Shown here piece after piece: positions 1 through 11,320 of a stretch of 64,000 nucleotides of DNA (within the stretch, counting starts at the first letter, position 1; each line of letters starts with the position of its first letter). Below the pieces are notes generated by a model. That model saw only the letters and a list, made by a program, of their open reading frames with translations, searched no databases and was not told where the DNA came from. The position numbers were made by a program, and so were the translations under genes. Source of the stretch: Azadirachta indica (lineage: Eukaryota > Streptophyta > Magnoliopsida > Sapindales > Meliaceae); contig CM040450.1 of NCBI GenBank assembly GCA_022749755.1, forward strand, positions 1,562,218-1,626,217, written 5' to 3'.

Positions 1-2
1 GT

Positions 3-600
3 ATAGATTATAGAAAATTAAATGCTGTAACCCATAAGGACCACTTCCCTTTACCTTTTATTGATCAAATGCTTGAAAGGTTGGCTGGTCATTCTTACTA
101 TTGTTTCCTTGATGGTTATTCAGGTTATTTTCAGATTGCAATTGCTCTAGAGGATCAAGAAAAGATGACTTTTAAATGTCCATTCGGGACTTTTGGATAT
201 CGTCGTATGCCCTTTGGCCTTTGCAATGCCCCAGCGACTTTCCAAAGATGTATGGTTAGCATATTTTCATATTATATTGAGCATATTATAGAAGTGTTTA
301 TGGATGATTTCACAGTTTATAGAGACTCCTTTGATAATTGTTTGCATAACCTTACACTTAATCTTCAAACATGCATAGAAACTAATCTTGTGCTAAATTC
401 TGAAAAATATCATTTTATGGTTAAACAAGGTACAGTTTTAGGCCATGTTGTTTTCATCTAAGGGAATTGAGGTAGACAAAGCTAAAGTTGATATTATTCA
501 ATCTTTACCTTATCCCACTAGTGTGCGGGAATTTCATTCTTTTCTTGGACATGCAAGTTTATACTGAAGATTCATCAAGGACTTCTCCAAAATAGCATTA
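3..600 (+). pseudogene. Reverse transcriptase fragment of H1
   Basis: RT domain of a gypsy Pol, which copies element RNA into DNA in the cytoplasmic particle. In the frame starting at base 3, typical motifs follow in order: FLDGYSGYFQI near 110, RMPFGLCNAPATFQ near 205-245, and the catalytic FMDDF near 297-311. The frame is open to 461. One extra T near 450-455 then shifts it just after GHVV, and the downstream part continues in another frame with further stops, one of them within the conserved FLGHA block near 540-570. The N-terminal part of RT lies outside the window. The two catalytic Asp survive but the protein could not be made whole. Confidence 0.85.
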
Positions 601-1120
601 CCCCTATGCAAGTTGCTATAAAAGGATGTGGCTTTTGAATTCAATGAGGCATGTAATAAGGCATTTGATAAGCTAAAGGAACTGTTAACTTCTACCCTAG
701 TTATCTAGCCCCTTGACTGGAACGTTTCTTTTAAGATAATGTGCGATGCAAGTGATTATGCAGTAGGCGCTGTTTTGGGTCAAAGAATTGGAAAAGCATC
801 TCATTCCATTTATCATGCTTCAAGGACTTTGAATGATGCCCAGAGAAATTATTCTACTACTAAGAAAGAACTTTTAGCTTGCTTTAGAAAAGTTTTGATC
901 TTACTTGCTTGGTGCTAAAGTCATTGTTTACTCTGATCATGCAACTCTTCATTATTTGATAACAAAGAAAGAGGCAAAACCAAGATTAATAAGATGGATA
1001 CTTCTCTTGAGCAAATTTAACTTGGAGATCAAACACAAAAGAGGGATAGAAAATCGCGTTGCAGATCATTTAAGTCGTTTAGTTCATGTCGAGGATGAAT
1101 TTTCTCTGCAGGAAACACTC
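601..1120 (+). pseudogene. RNase H fragment of H1
   Basis: RNase H domain that would degrade the RNA strand of the RNA-DNA hybrid. The motif FKIMCDASDYAVGAVLGQR is read at about 730-785, and NYSTTKKELLA follows near 845-880. A frameshift near 885-905 moves the rest into the open frame 905-1300. That frame has [11 protein letters not shown], then RWILLLSKF and VADHLSRL, the usual end of this domain. A stop interrupts the start near 705-710 (a TAG before the PLDWN motif). This segment sits between reverse transcriptase and the integrase zinc region without a gap. Confidence 0.8.
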
Positions 1121-1179
1121 CTTAACGAGCAATCGTTCTCCGCAAGCGTGACATTACCTTTGTATGCAACTATTGTAAA

Positions 1180-2427
1180 TTATTTGGTTACTAATATGTT
1201 ACCTCCTGGTTTGTCCAAGGCTCAAAGAGATAAGATCAAGAGTGATGCCAAATACTATGTGTGGGATGACCCATACTTATGGAAGCATTGTGCAGATTAA
1301 GTGATAAGAAGGTGCATTCCTGAAAATGAAATTATTGCTATTCTTACCTTTTGCCATTCTTATGCTTGTGGAGGTCACTTTGGAGCTAAGAGGACAGCAA
1401 GAAAAGTGCTAGAATGTGGTTTCTATTGGCCGTCTTTATTTTGAGATTCATACTCTTTTGTAAGTCATGCGATCACTGCCAAAAGATGGGTAATATATTT
1501 AAAACCACAAACCCCCATACTATTTTGCAAAATATTTGATGTTTGGGGCATTGATTTCATGGGACTGTTTGCTATATCTTTCAACTATCTGTTAATTATG
1601 TCTCAAAAAGGGTAGAAACTAAAGCTACCAGGACTAATGATTCTAAAGTTGTTATAGATTTTGTCAAGTCTAACATATTCTCTAAGTTTGGAATTCCAAG
1701 AGCTCTAATAAGTGATCGAGGCACTCACTTTTGGAATCGAACTGTGGAGGCTTTGCTTAGAAAATAACATGTGACTCACAATGTGTCAACTGCCTATTAT
1801 CCGCAAACTAGTGGACAAGCAGAAGTGTCCAATCGATAGATCAAGTCCATCATTAAAAAGATGGTCAATCCAAATAAAAAAGATTCGAGTTTGTGCTTGG
1901 ATGATGCCTTGTGGACGTATAGAACTGCATATACGAAGCCCATTGGTATGTCACCTTATCGGTTAGTGTTTGGAAAACTATGCCACCTTCTAGTTGAGTT
2001 AGAACACAATGCTTATTGGGCAATCAAGCTTTTCAATATAAAAATGGATGATAGTGGAGAACACAAAAAGTTGCAACCACAAGAGTTAGAGGAAATTCGA
2101 TATGATGCCTATGAGGGCGCAAGGATTTACAAGGAAAAAACGAAGGCTTTTCATGACAAGATGATCTCTAGGAAGGAATTTAAAGTTGGTCAAAAAGTCC
2201 TTCTCTACCATTCACACCTTCATTTATTTTCAGGTAAGTTGCGTTCTTGTTAACTTGGACCTTTTGTTGTTACTAATGTTTTTCCTTACGGTGCAGTTGA
2301 AATTCGAAGTTTAGCAACTTCCAAAGTGTTCAAGGTGAATGGCCATAGACTTAAGCCTTTCTATAAAGGTGTACAAGTAAAGAATGTGGCACAATTGGAC
2401 CTTGAAGATCTGATTTATACTGATTGA
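1180..2427 (+). pseudogene. Integrase fragment of H1
   Basis: Integrase inserts the cDNA in the chromosome. Broken blocks can be followed in order. A zinc-binding N-terminus with His and Cys residues lies around 1340-1490. The core start, with GIDFMG, lies near 1545-1562. A SDRGTHF block follows near 1713-1733 and a [20 protein letters not shown] block near 1918-1977. The [14 protein letters not shown] block and the [13 protein letters not shown] end lie at 2190-2365. The stop is TGA at 2425-2427. There are several stops, for example at 1298-1300 and near 1765, and frame changes, so it is non-functional. The block order and the C-terminus match the minus copy at 41688-42682. Confidence 0.8.
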
Positions 2428-3271
2428 TAAAGGGAGCATTAAGTCGAGCTAACGGCAATAAACAAAAGCGCTACTTGGGAGGCAACCCAAAGGGAATTCC
2501 TTTTTCTTTTTCTTCTCATTTTTGAATTTATATTTTGGTTATGTTTGCTTTTTCCTTGCATTTCACCTTGCATTGGGGACAATGTAAGTTTTAAGTGTGG
2601 GGGAGGGGATTTAGATTGTGTTTGTGTTTTAAATATATATATATTTTTTTAAAAAAAAAGAGAGAGAGAGTTATTGCTCTTTGTTTTTAAGAATTTTAGT
2701 TGTGTATATTATGAGCAAGATGAATTAAGCTTGAAAAAATTCATAGCATGATTGAATAAGTAATCTTCCAGCTTAGAATTAGTTAGTCTAGTTATTTTCC
2801 TTGAGAATGGTAGTGACTGAATTCAGTAGACAAAAAAACTCGTGAGATTTTGAGCCTTTAGACTAACACATTCATATCAGTTTCATTATTTTCTTTCATG
2901 TGAGATATTCTTTCATGGATTTGTTTCTTTAGAACTTGCCTTGATTCTCTTTGAGGTCATATCGACACATGTATGCATGATTATAATTGAGGCCCTTTTT
3001 TGTTTTAAGCTACTTAAGCCAAATAGCCTACCTTGTAATTATTGTTTTTCCCTTTGTTAAACCCTTTGAGCTTTATTGGCTTTTGTCTTTGAGAGCACAC
3101 ATTACAAACTTTAAACCCGAAAAATAATGTCTTCATCCAAGCCATAGAGCTAGTGGAGCGTTGTTCATCATTATGACATTTATGGGTGTGCAAGAAATAA
3201 ATGTGGGCTTGTCTAGATTTGTGGTGTGGTTATTACTGGTGAAATGAAACATGATTTCATTCTCAATTTGT
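2428..3271 (+). other. 3' noncoding region of H1 with two hairpins and an internal G-rich tract
   Basis: No open frame of note. Three short conserved structures stand out. There is an inverted repeat TTGGG-AGGCAA-CCCAA at 2475-2490, a stem-loop CATTG-GGGA-CAATG at 2571-2584, and a purine tract AAGTGTGGGGGAGGGGA at 2593-2609. All three recur in the same order in the minus H copy at 41500-41640. The tract resembles a polypurine tract, but in the more complete H copy the 3' LTR lies about 2 kb further on. It would therefore be an internal, not terminal, tract. A short low-complexity stretch lies at 2630-2670. Confidence 0.6.
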
Positions 3272-5080
3272 TATTACTCACCATCGCGTAAGAATTATCA
3301 TGGTGCATTTTATTTCGAAAATGGAGAAGTTGAAAATGTACGATTTTCGTTTCCGCAATTGTAAAACGGGAAGTAGACATGAAAAACGACTTCGTTTTGA
3401 CATAATCCACCTGTATTGCTGCTCACCATCGCATGAGAATCAACATGGTGCATTTGTTTTAAAAAACGGAGAAGTTGAAAATATGCAATTTTCGGGGTCA
3501 GAATTGTAAAATAGGAAACGGAGTTGAAAAACGACTTCGTATCTAGATAAGCCACACATATTGCCACTCACCATCGAGTGAGGATATTCACAGTACATTT
3601 TATTTTGATAACGGAGAAGTGAAAATTGCACGATTTTCAGGGCTGAAATTGAAAAAAGGGAAACGGAGTCAAAAAACAACTTCGTATCGAGACAGGTTGC
3701 ATGTATTGCTACTCACCATCGGGTGAGGATCTTCATGATGCATTTTATTTTGTAAACAAAGAAATTTAAATTGCACGATTTTCTGACCCAGAATTGTCAA
3801 ACGGGAAACAGACTCAAAAAATAACTTTGTTTCGAGACGATAAAGCCATATTGTTACTCACCATCACGTGAAAATCAACACAATATTTTTTATTTTGAAA
3901 ATGCGAGATTTTTGGGGCTGAAATTGTTAAACGGGAAGCACACTCAAAAAATGACTTCGTATCGAGACAGGCCACACGTATTGCTACTCATCATCGTGTG
4001 AGGATCAACACGGTGTATTTTATTTCGAAAAAGTAGAAGTTTAAAATGTACGATTTTTGGGGTCAGAATTGTCAAATGGAAAGAAGACTCAAAAAACATT
4101 TTCGTATAGAGACAGGACGCACATATTGCTACTCACCAATTGAAAACGTATGATTTTCGAAGTCGAAATTATCAAATGTGAATGGACTCAGAGAAAGACT
4201 TTGTATCGACGCCAGCCACACGTATTGCAACTCACCATGGTGTGAGGATCAGCACAGTGCATTTTATTTTAAAGACGGAGAAGTTAAAAATGTACGATTT
4301 TGGGAGTCAGAATTGTCAAACGAAAATTGGAATTGAAAAATGACTTTGTATCAAGACGGGCCACGCATATTGCTACTCACCATTGAGCAAGGATGGTCAA
4401 GGGGCATTTTATTTGAAAAACAAAGATGTTGAAAATGTACAATTTTTGAGGCCGAAATTGTCAAACGGGAATCAAACTCGAAAAAAGACATTGTTTCGAC
4501 ACGACCCACCCAAATTGCCACTCACCATCGCGTGAGAATCAACAAGGTGCATTTTATTTAAAAAACGGACAAGAGGAAAATGCACGATTTTTTAGGCCGG
4601 AATTGTCAAAAGAGCAACAGACTCAAGAAACGACTCTATATCGAGATGGACCACGCGCATTGCTACTCACCATCGAGTGAGGATTATCACAGTGCATTTT
4701 ATTTAGAAAACGGAGAGGTTGAAAATATACAATTTTCGAGGTCAAAATTGTCAAAGGGGAAGTAGACTCGTAAAACAACTTCGTTTTGAAATGGGCCACA
4801 CATATTGCTACTTACCATCGTGTGAGGATTCTGATAGTATATTTTTATTTCAAAAATGGAGAAGTTGAAATTGTCAAATTAGAAACGGAATGGGAAAATG
4901 ACTTCGCATCGAGACGGGCCACACGTATTGCTATTTTGCATCACATGGGGATTAACACGATATATTTTATTTTGAAAATGGAGAAGTTAAAATTATACAT
5001 TTTTCTGGGCCGGAATTGTTAAATGGGAAACAGACTTAAAAAATAATTTCGTATCAAGATGGGCCACACATATTGCTATT
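3272..5080. repeat. ~145-bp satellite array, block 1
   Basis: Tandem repeat with a unit of about 145 bp. The landmark CTCACCATC recurs near 3276, 3422, 3567, 3712 and 3856, that is every 144-146 bases. It then recurs about 128 bases on, after an internal deletion. Other landmarks in each unit are GGAGAAGTTGAAAATG, ACGATTTTCGGGG, AATTGTCAAACGGGAA, and CGACTTCGTATCGAGAC followed by GGCCACACG. The block has roughly 12 units, diverged from each other. Open frames that cross it on both strands come from the repeat and are not genes. A minus-strand solo LTR ends the block at 5081. Confidence 0.9.
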
Positions 5081-5862
5081 TGATACGAACTTCGCCAATA
5101 TCATGACGAAACCCAACACCGAATATAGTAAAGAACTCCAAGATTTTCCCAAGACGCAAGTTTATTGAGTCTTGACTCGATACCTATCTAGATAAGAATC
5201 AAAATTATGATTTACTCAAACGCCACACCAAGAATTCTTAAGAAAATACTTAAAAATCTAGATGATAAATTTGGTTGTTTTGAACACCACAAGAAATTAA
5301 ACTTGAAGAGCTCAAGAATAAGAATTTATAAGAAATAGTTTAACACTCAAAATTGCTTATTTCATTTTAAGAAATGAAAGCTTTTTTATAGGCAAATACA
5401 AAAGGGAAATGTCAAAAGTTAGGCTATGAATCCTACCTAACAATTTAACAAAAATAAATTCAAACCTTATGAGTTTTAAAATCTACAAATTTCAAACATA
5501 AAAACGTAAGCAATGACGTCAAATGTGTATTATGTAAGTGATTACATAATTTTAAGATTCTTAAAATTATATAAATGGACTATAATTTTCGAACATTTTC
5601 ATATTAATCTTCTTGGATTCCGCTCGCTTGAATGATGTTCACTGGGCTTAATTCTTCCAGACGTGTATCTTGAATTGTATTTGAATCACACATATTTTTA
5701 ATTAGTCCATTTAAGGCACTTTCCAATGTCTTGGCTTTAGCTCTTGTAATCTGTTCACTCGGCACGCTTAGCGAATCATATAAATACTGCAATTGAGTGT
5801 CTCCAACCTTATGTCTAAGGTTCTGCTCTTATTTACGTGATTGCACAACTTCGTTTGCATCA
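5081..5862 (-). mobile_element. Solo LTR of family A inside the satellite
   Basis: The sequence runs from TGATACGAAC to GTTTGCATCA, the reverse complement of the A LTR ends seen at 9105-9900. The satellite is interrupted in phase. CTATT precedes it (5076-5080) and CTACT follows (5863-5867), a 5-bp target duplication with one mismatch. No PBS, tract or coding sequence adjoins it, so it is a solo LTR left by recombination between the two LTRs of a former element. The LTR still holds, antisense at 5604-5792, the C-terminal Pol tail with TRAKAKTLESALN that family A encodes inside its 3' LTR. Confidence 0.9.
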
Positions 5863-7699
5863 CTACTCACCATCGCGTGAGAATCAATTACGGTGCATTT
5901 CATTTTGAAAACAGAGAAGTTGAAAATATATGATTTTAAAGGCCAAAATTGCCATAGGGGAAACCGACTTGAAATACGAATTCATTTCTAGATGGGCCAC
6001 GAGTATTGCTACTCACCATCACGTGAGGATCATCACGGTACATTTTATTTAGCAAACAGAGAAGTTGAAAATATACAATTTTCGGGGCCGAAAATTGTAA
6101 ATTGGGAAACGGAATCGGAAAATGACTTCGTATCAACATGGGCTATACATATTGTTACTCACCATCATGTGAGGATTGTCACAGTATATTTTATTTTGAA
6201 AAAGGAGAAGCTGAAAATATAAGATATTCGGGGCCAGAATTGTAAAACAATAAATAGAGTTAAAAGACGACTTCATATCAAGACAGGCCATATGTATTGC
6301 TACTCACCATCAAGTGAGGATCTTCATGGTGCATTTTATTTTGAAAATAAACAAGTTGAAAATGCACGATTTTCGGGGTCAAAATTGTCAAACGGGAAGC
6401 AGACTAGAGAAACGACTTCATATTGAGACGGGCCACACATATCGCTATTCACTATCACGTGAAGATCAACACAGTATATTTTATTTAAAAAATGGACAAG
6501 TTGAAAATGTACGATTTTTTGGGGCTGAAATTGTGAAAAGAGAAACAGACATGAAAAACGGCTTTGTATTGAGACAGGCCACACGTATTGCTACTCACCA
6601 TCACCTAAGATCATCAAGGTGTATTTTATTTCGAAAATGGAGAAGTTGAAAATGTATGATTTTCATTTCCGCAATTGTAAAACGGGAAGTAGACATGAAA
6701 AATGACTTCATTTTGAGATAATCCACCTATATTGCTGCTCACCATCGCGTGAGGATCAACACGGTACATTTGTTTTCAAAAACAGAGAAGTTGAAAATAT
6801 ACAATTTTCGGGGCTGAAATTGTAAAATGGGAAACGGACTCGTAAAATGATTTTTTATCGAGACAGGCCACACGTATTGCTACTCACCATTGTGTGAGGA
6901 TCAACAAGGTGCATTATCTTTTGAAAACAAAGAATTGAAAATGCACGATTTTCAGGGCCAGAATTGTCGAATGGGAAACAGAATCTGAAAACGAGTTCCT
7001 ATCGAGACGAGCCACACATATTGTTACTCACCAGTGTGTGAGAATCGTCATGGTATATTTTATTTTTGAAAAAGAAGAAGTTGAAAATATACTATTTTCG
7101 AGGCCGGAATTGTAAAATGGGAAATAGACTCGAAAAATGATTTCGTATTGAGACGGGCCACACTTATTGCTACTCAACATTGCATGAGAATCCTCACGGT
7201 ACATCTTATTTTAAAAACAGAGAAGTTGAAAATGCACGACTTTCGGGTCTGGAATTGTCATTAGGGAAACGGAATCTAAAAACGACTCTATATAGAGACA
7301 GACCACATGTATTGCTACTCACCATCACTTGAGGATCATTATGGTACATTTTATTTAAAAAAAAAAAGAAGTTCAAAATGTACAATTTTCGGAGCCGGAA
7401 TTGTCAAACAGAAAGCAAACTCGAAAAAAAAAAAAAACGACTTTGTTTCAAGACGATCCACCTATATTGCTGCTAACCATCGCATGAAGATCAAGATAGT
7501 GTATTTTCCTTCGAAAACGGAGAAGTTAAAAATGGACAATTTTTGGGGTCGAAAATGTTCAATGGGAAACGGACTCGAAAAATGGCTCTGTATCGAGACG
7601 AACCACACATATTGCTACTCACTATCGTATAAGGATCATCATAGTGTATTTTATTTTGAAAACGGAGAAGTTGAAAATGTACGATTTTCGGGCTGGAAC
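5863..7699. repeat. ~145-bp satellite array, block 2
   Basis: This continues the same array after the solo LTR, with about 12-13 units and the same landmarks (CTCACCATC, GGAGAAGTTGAAAAT, ACGATTTTCGGGGC, CGACTTCGTATCGAGAC). A-runs near 7355-7365 and 7425-7438 lengthen some units. Many units have CACGTG at the CACCATC-RCGTGAGGATC segment, for example near 6020. The block ends at 7699 within a unit, just after GGCTGGAAC, where the B element starts. No gene is seen in it. Confidence 0.9.
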
Positions 7700-8165
7700 T
7701 GATATCAGAAAATGGAGGTATATGGAAAAATTAATGTTTGATAAGGAAAAATAGATTACTAAGCTCAATTCCTAATATTAACAAGAAAGAGATACAGAAA
7801 CACCACCCTAAAATTGTTATTAAAGGTTGTAGAGCTTCAAAGAAAATACTCACCACTTTATAGAAAATTCTTCAAGAGATACAAAGTATAAAACACAAGA
7901 ATTTTATTAAACTCAACTCAAAACAACTTGATTTCAATACTATAAGCTTTAAAATCTTTATATAGGCTCTTACAAGAAAAGAAATGTCAAAGATTAGGCC
8001 AACAACCCCTAAAAATTTCAATGGTTAGGCCAACAACAATTACCTAACTTTAACAAATGAATATAAACATTTAAAATTCTTTGAAAATAATCAAAACAGT
8101 TAAGATTTTGGATTACAACTCACCAAATCCTTTTATCATCTAGAAATTAAACAAAACAAATTGAA
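7700..8165 (-). repeat. 3' LTR of B, truncated
   Basis: Starts TGATATCAGAAAATGGAGG, matching the B LTR start at 15472 and the complete solo B LTR at 39621-40395. The match to the solo LTR runs to about GAATTTAAG near 8172, then stops. The solo copy continues for about 300 more bases, so the internal-side part of this LTR is deleted together with the end of pol. The left flank is satellite. GGAAC (7695-7699) would be the target duplication, but the partner side is lost. Confidence 0.8.
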
Positions 8166-9104
8166 TTTAAGTAATGGGTCCTTGAGTTACCTTGATAGCG
8201 TCAAAGCTCCTTTGCGCTTCTTCTGTCCCGTTGAAAGCTTCTCCCTTAAGACACTCAATAATTGGAGCAACAATTGTGCTAAATCCTTTAATAAAACTTC
8301 GATAAAATGATGCAAGGCCATGAAAACTTCGAATATCATGCAAAAACTTAGGCGTTGGCCAGTTGAGGATTGCTTCTACCTTGCTGGAATCCATCTTGAT
8401 GCCTTCTTTAGATACAACATAGCCCAAAAAGATTAGGCTGTTAGTAAAGAATTCACACTTCTTCAAATTTGCATATAGCTTTTGTTGTTACAGTGTGTCG
8501 AACACTTGACGGAGATGGTTGATGTGTTGTTCTTCATCCTTGCTATATACAAGAATATCATCAAAGTACACAACAACAAATTTTCCGATGAAAGGCTTGA
8601 AAACATGATTCATCAATCGCATAAAAGTAGTTGGAGCATTAGAGAGACGAAAGGGCATCACCATCCATTCATAAAACCTATCTCGAGTTTTAAAAGCAAT
8701 TTTCCATTCATCTTCAAGCCTCATTCTGATTTGATGATAGCCACTTCGAAGATCAATCTTTGAAAAGATTTTAGCCCCATGAAGTTTGTCTAAAAGATCA
8801 TCTAGGTGTGGAATTGGAAAGCGATAATGAACTGTTATCTTATTTACCGCTCTACTATCAACGCCCATACGCCACGATCCATCTTTTTTTGATACTAAAA
8901 GTGCAGGAACAGCAAAATGACTCTTACTTTCTCGAACCAATCCCTTTGCAATCAGCTCATCAACTTGTCTTTGTAACTCTTCATGCTTTTTTGGACTCAT
9001 TCGATAAGCCGCCTTGTTTGGTAGAACAGCTCTTGGTACAAGATCAATGCAATGTTGAATGTCTATCATCGGAGGAAGTTTGGGTGGGAACTCCTATGGA
9101 ACAA
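8166..9104 (-). pseudogene. Reverse transcriptase of B, 3'-truncated
   Basis: Read from 9104 down, it shows a pre-RT region ending [19 protein letters not shown], then [53 protein letters not shown] and [11 protein letters not shown], with both catalytic Asp. A stop or frame change lies near 8487, and the open frame 8167-8466 goes on with [11 protein letters not shown] and [18 protein letters not shown]. The text ends at [11 protein letters not shown], just where RNase H should begin, and runs straight into LTR sequence. The element thus lost RNase H and integrase. The 9104 edge is the A-element insertion point. Confidence 0.85.
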
Positions 9105-9900
9105 TGATGCAAACGAAGTTGTGCAACCATGTAAACAAGAGGGAAAACCTCAGACATAACGTTAGAGACACTCAATTACAGCATCTATATGATTCGCTAA
9201 ACATGCCGAGTGGACCGGTTACAAGAGCTAGAGCTAAGACATTAGAAAGTGTCTTAAATGGACTAATTAAAAAGATGTGTGATTCAAATACAATTCAAGA
9301 TACAATTCTTGAAGAATTAGGCTCAATGAACATCATTCAAGCAACCGGAGTCCAAGAAGACTAACGAAAATTATAGTTCATTTATATAATTTTAAGAATC
9401 TTAAAATGATGTAATCACTTACATCATACACATTCGATGTCATTGCTTACGTCATATATATATGACATCATTGCTTACGTTTTCATGTTTGAAATTTATA
9501 GGTTTTAAAAGTCATAAAGTTTGAATTTATTTTGTCAAATTGTTAAGTAAAATTGATAACCTAACTTTTGACATTTTTCCTTTGTATTTGCCTATAAAAA
9601 GGCTTTCATTTCTTGAAATGAGACAAACAATTTGAGTGTTAAGTTATTTCTTATAAGTTCTTGTTCTTGAACTCTTCAAGTTTAATTTCTTGTGGCGTTC
9701 AAAACAACCAAACTTATCATCTAAATTTTTTAATGTTTTCTTAAGGGTCTTGGTGTGGCGTTTGAGTAAATCATAATCTTGATTCTTATCTAGATAGGTA
9801 TTGGGTCAAGATTCAATAAACTTGCGTCTTGAGAAAATCTTGGGGTTCTTTACTATATACAATATTGGGTTTCGTCACACTATTGGCGAGGTTTGTATCA
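9105..9900 (+). repeat. 5' LTR of inverted A element
   Basis: Starts TGATGCAAACGAAG and ends GTTTGTATCA, 796 bp. It holds an open frame to 9364 with GPVTRARAKTLESVLNGLI, the C-terminal tail of Pol that A elements run into the LTR. A TATATATA-type stretch occurs near 9456-9466, and CTATAAAAAGGC near 9592 looks like a TATA box for the LTR promoter, just before the conserved stretch GAGTGTTAAGTTATTTC. It differs from the partner LTR at 12902 at about twenty places in the first 260 bases, so the insertion is old. Confidence 0.85.
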
Positions 9901-10140
9901 TTTGGTATCAGAACTTTAGTTTCAAGGCAAGTTTAAGTTATCTTCTACCGTTATCCTCTACCTCTTTATTGTTCCTTTACTTCTTAAATTACAATTCTGA
10001 AAAACAAAAAAATATATATATTGTGGCCAAATTCCTCCTTGATTGGTCCAAATTTGAATTTTGTGTTTTACTTCTTTCAATTTATTTTGAGTTTATATTT
10101 TTATTTCTACTTTCTACAAAAAAAAGAGAAAAAGGAAATT
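9901..10140 (+). promoter_or_regulatory. Met-type PBS and leader of inverted A element
   Basis: TGGTATCAGAAC at 9903-9914, two bases after the LTR, is one base off the initiator-methionine tRNA complement TGGTATCAGAGC found at 18785 in A1. Minus-strand DNA synthesis would start here. The leader then runs as in the other A copies through an A-rich stretch, and ends near 10140, before the gag start codon. The text switches there to reverse-oriented integrase. Confidence 0.75.
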
Positions 10141-10141
10141 C

Positions 10142-10904
10142 AACATGCGGCAAACAATCTTCCCAAATTTTTAGATTCTATTGTATGATAGTACGCAACA
10201 AAGTAGACAATGTCCTATTTACTACTTCGATTTGACCATCTATTTGTAGGTGACAAGTATTAGAAAATAATAATTTAGTTCCCAACTTTCCCCACAATGT
10301 TTTCCAAAAGTAACTTAAAAATTTTGCGTCTCGATCTGAAACAATAGTCTTCGGCATTTCATACAACCTAACAACTTCTTTGAAAAATAAATCAGCTATA
10401 TGTGATGCATCATCAGTTTTATGACATGCAATAAAGTGTGTCATCTTAGAAAATCTATCAACAACGACAAAAACTGAGTCTCTCCCCCTCTTTGTCCTAG
10501 GTAATCTTAAAACAAATTCATAAAAATGTCGACCCAAGGTACACTAGAAATAGGAAGTGGTGTATACAATTCATATGGTTATTGCCTAGACTTAACTTGT
10601 CTACAAGTAATGCATCTCGCACAAACCCTTTCTACGTCACGTTTCATGTGCGGTCAAAAGAAATATTCATGCATATGTGTAAAGTCTTATCTACGCCAAA
10701 GTGACCCATCAAACCACCACCGTGTGCTTCTCGAACAAGTAACTCAAGCAAGGATGAATATGGAATACACAATTTATTTTCTCGAAATAGGAATCCATCA
10801 TGCAAAAAAAACTTCCCACATGCTCCCTTAGTGCTATTCTTAAACAAGTCACAAAATTTAGAATCCGTTACATACAACTCCTTAATGTACTCAAATCCAA
10901 GCAA
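10142..10904 (-). pseudogene. Integrase fragment in the inverted segment
   Basis: Zinc region and catalytic core of an A integrase, read right to left. 10644-10904 has [20 protein letters not shown], which supplies the His part of the HHCC motif. 10178-10537 has [39 protein letters not shown] and [16 protein letters not shown]. The second Asp and the Glu of the DDE triad are seen. The first Asp position (expected in a MDFVL block) reads YEFVL here, so the site is damaged. Stops lie between the two parts. The C-terminal third is missing because the inversion junction cuts it. Confidence 0.8.
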
Positions 10905-11320
10905 TTTAACATCAAGGGTTAAAAGTAAAGCGACCTACATGATAGTGCATCAGCAACTACATTTTTTTTACCTTGTTTATATTTGATCACATAAGAAAAT
11001 ATCTCAATGAACTGCACCCATTTGGCATGACGTCTACTTAATTTGTGTTGTACTTTTAAATGTTTCAAGGAATCACAAACTCTTTGGGCCAAAGGTAATG
11101 CTGTCAAGTTTCTAGAGTTCGAACCAATGCATACAATTCTTTGTCGTAAGTGGGATAATTTAAAGCCGCGCCATTTGGTTTCTCACTAAAATACGCAATC
11201 GGTCTTCCTTCTTGCATTAGTACGCCTCCGATTTCTGTACCTGAAGCATCACACTTTATCTCAAATGTTTGAGTAAAGTTAGGTAAAACAAGTAAAAGTG
11301 CATTAGTCAATTTTTCTTTG
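10905..11320 (-). pseudogene. RNase H fragment in the inverted segment
   Basis: 11104-11310 reads [19 protein letters not shown] and [20 protein letters not shown] followed by [14 protein letters not shown]. 10919-11107 reads [20 protein letters not shown] and [11 protein letters not shown], the end of this domain. Two frames are needed. The block where the HTDHxSLK motif should stand, near 11080-11105, has a short deletion that joins text before and after it. It lies between RT and integrase in the normal order for a minus-strand gene. Confidence 0.8.

Larger units (their letters stand above)
1..3271 (+). mobile_element. Athila-like Ty3/gypsy element H1, 3' half
   Basis: The piece enters the window inside reverse transcriptase and runs through RNase H, integrase and a long 3' noncoding part. 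It stops near 3271, where the satellite starts. It is the same family as the minus element at 38058-64000. The first 80 bases match the reverse complement of the reverse transcriptase remnant at 51640-51705, and 2430-3270 matches the reverse complement of about 40850-41690. The break at 3271 falls at no TG/CA terminus, so this is a truncation and the 3' LTR is missing. The coding part has several stops and frameshifts, so it is dead. Confidence 0.85.

Noticed and set aside
3272..5080. Regular repeats that could suggest a CRISPR array
   Set aside because: Whole units are repeated head to tail without unique spacers, and the unit is 145 bp in a plant nuclear genome.
5604..5792. Open frame in the solo A LTR as a small host gene
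   Set aside because: It is the LTR-coded Pol tail found in every A LTR (for example 12918-13160).
3213..7702. Many open frames on both strands with similar peptides
   Set aside because: They repeat with the satellite unit, appear in both directions and carry no domain. They are translations of tandem repeats, as are those at 15670-17727.
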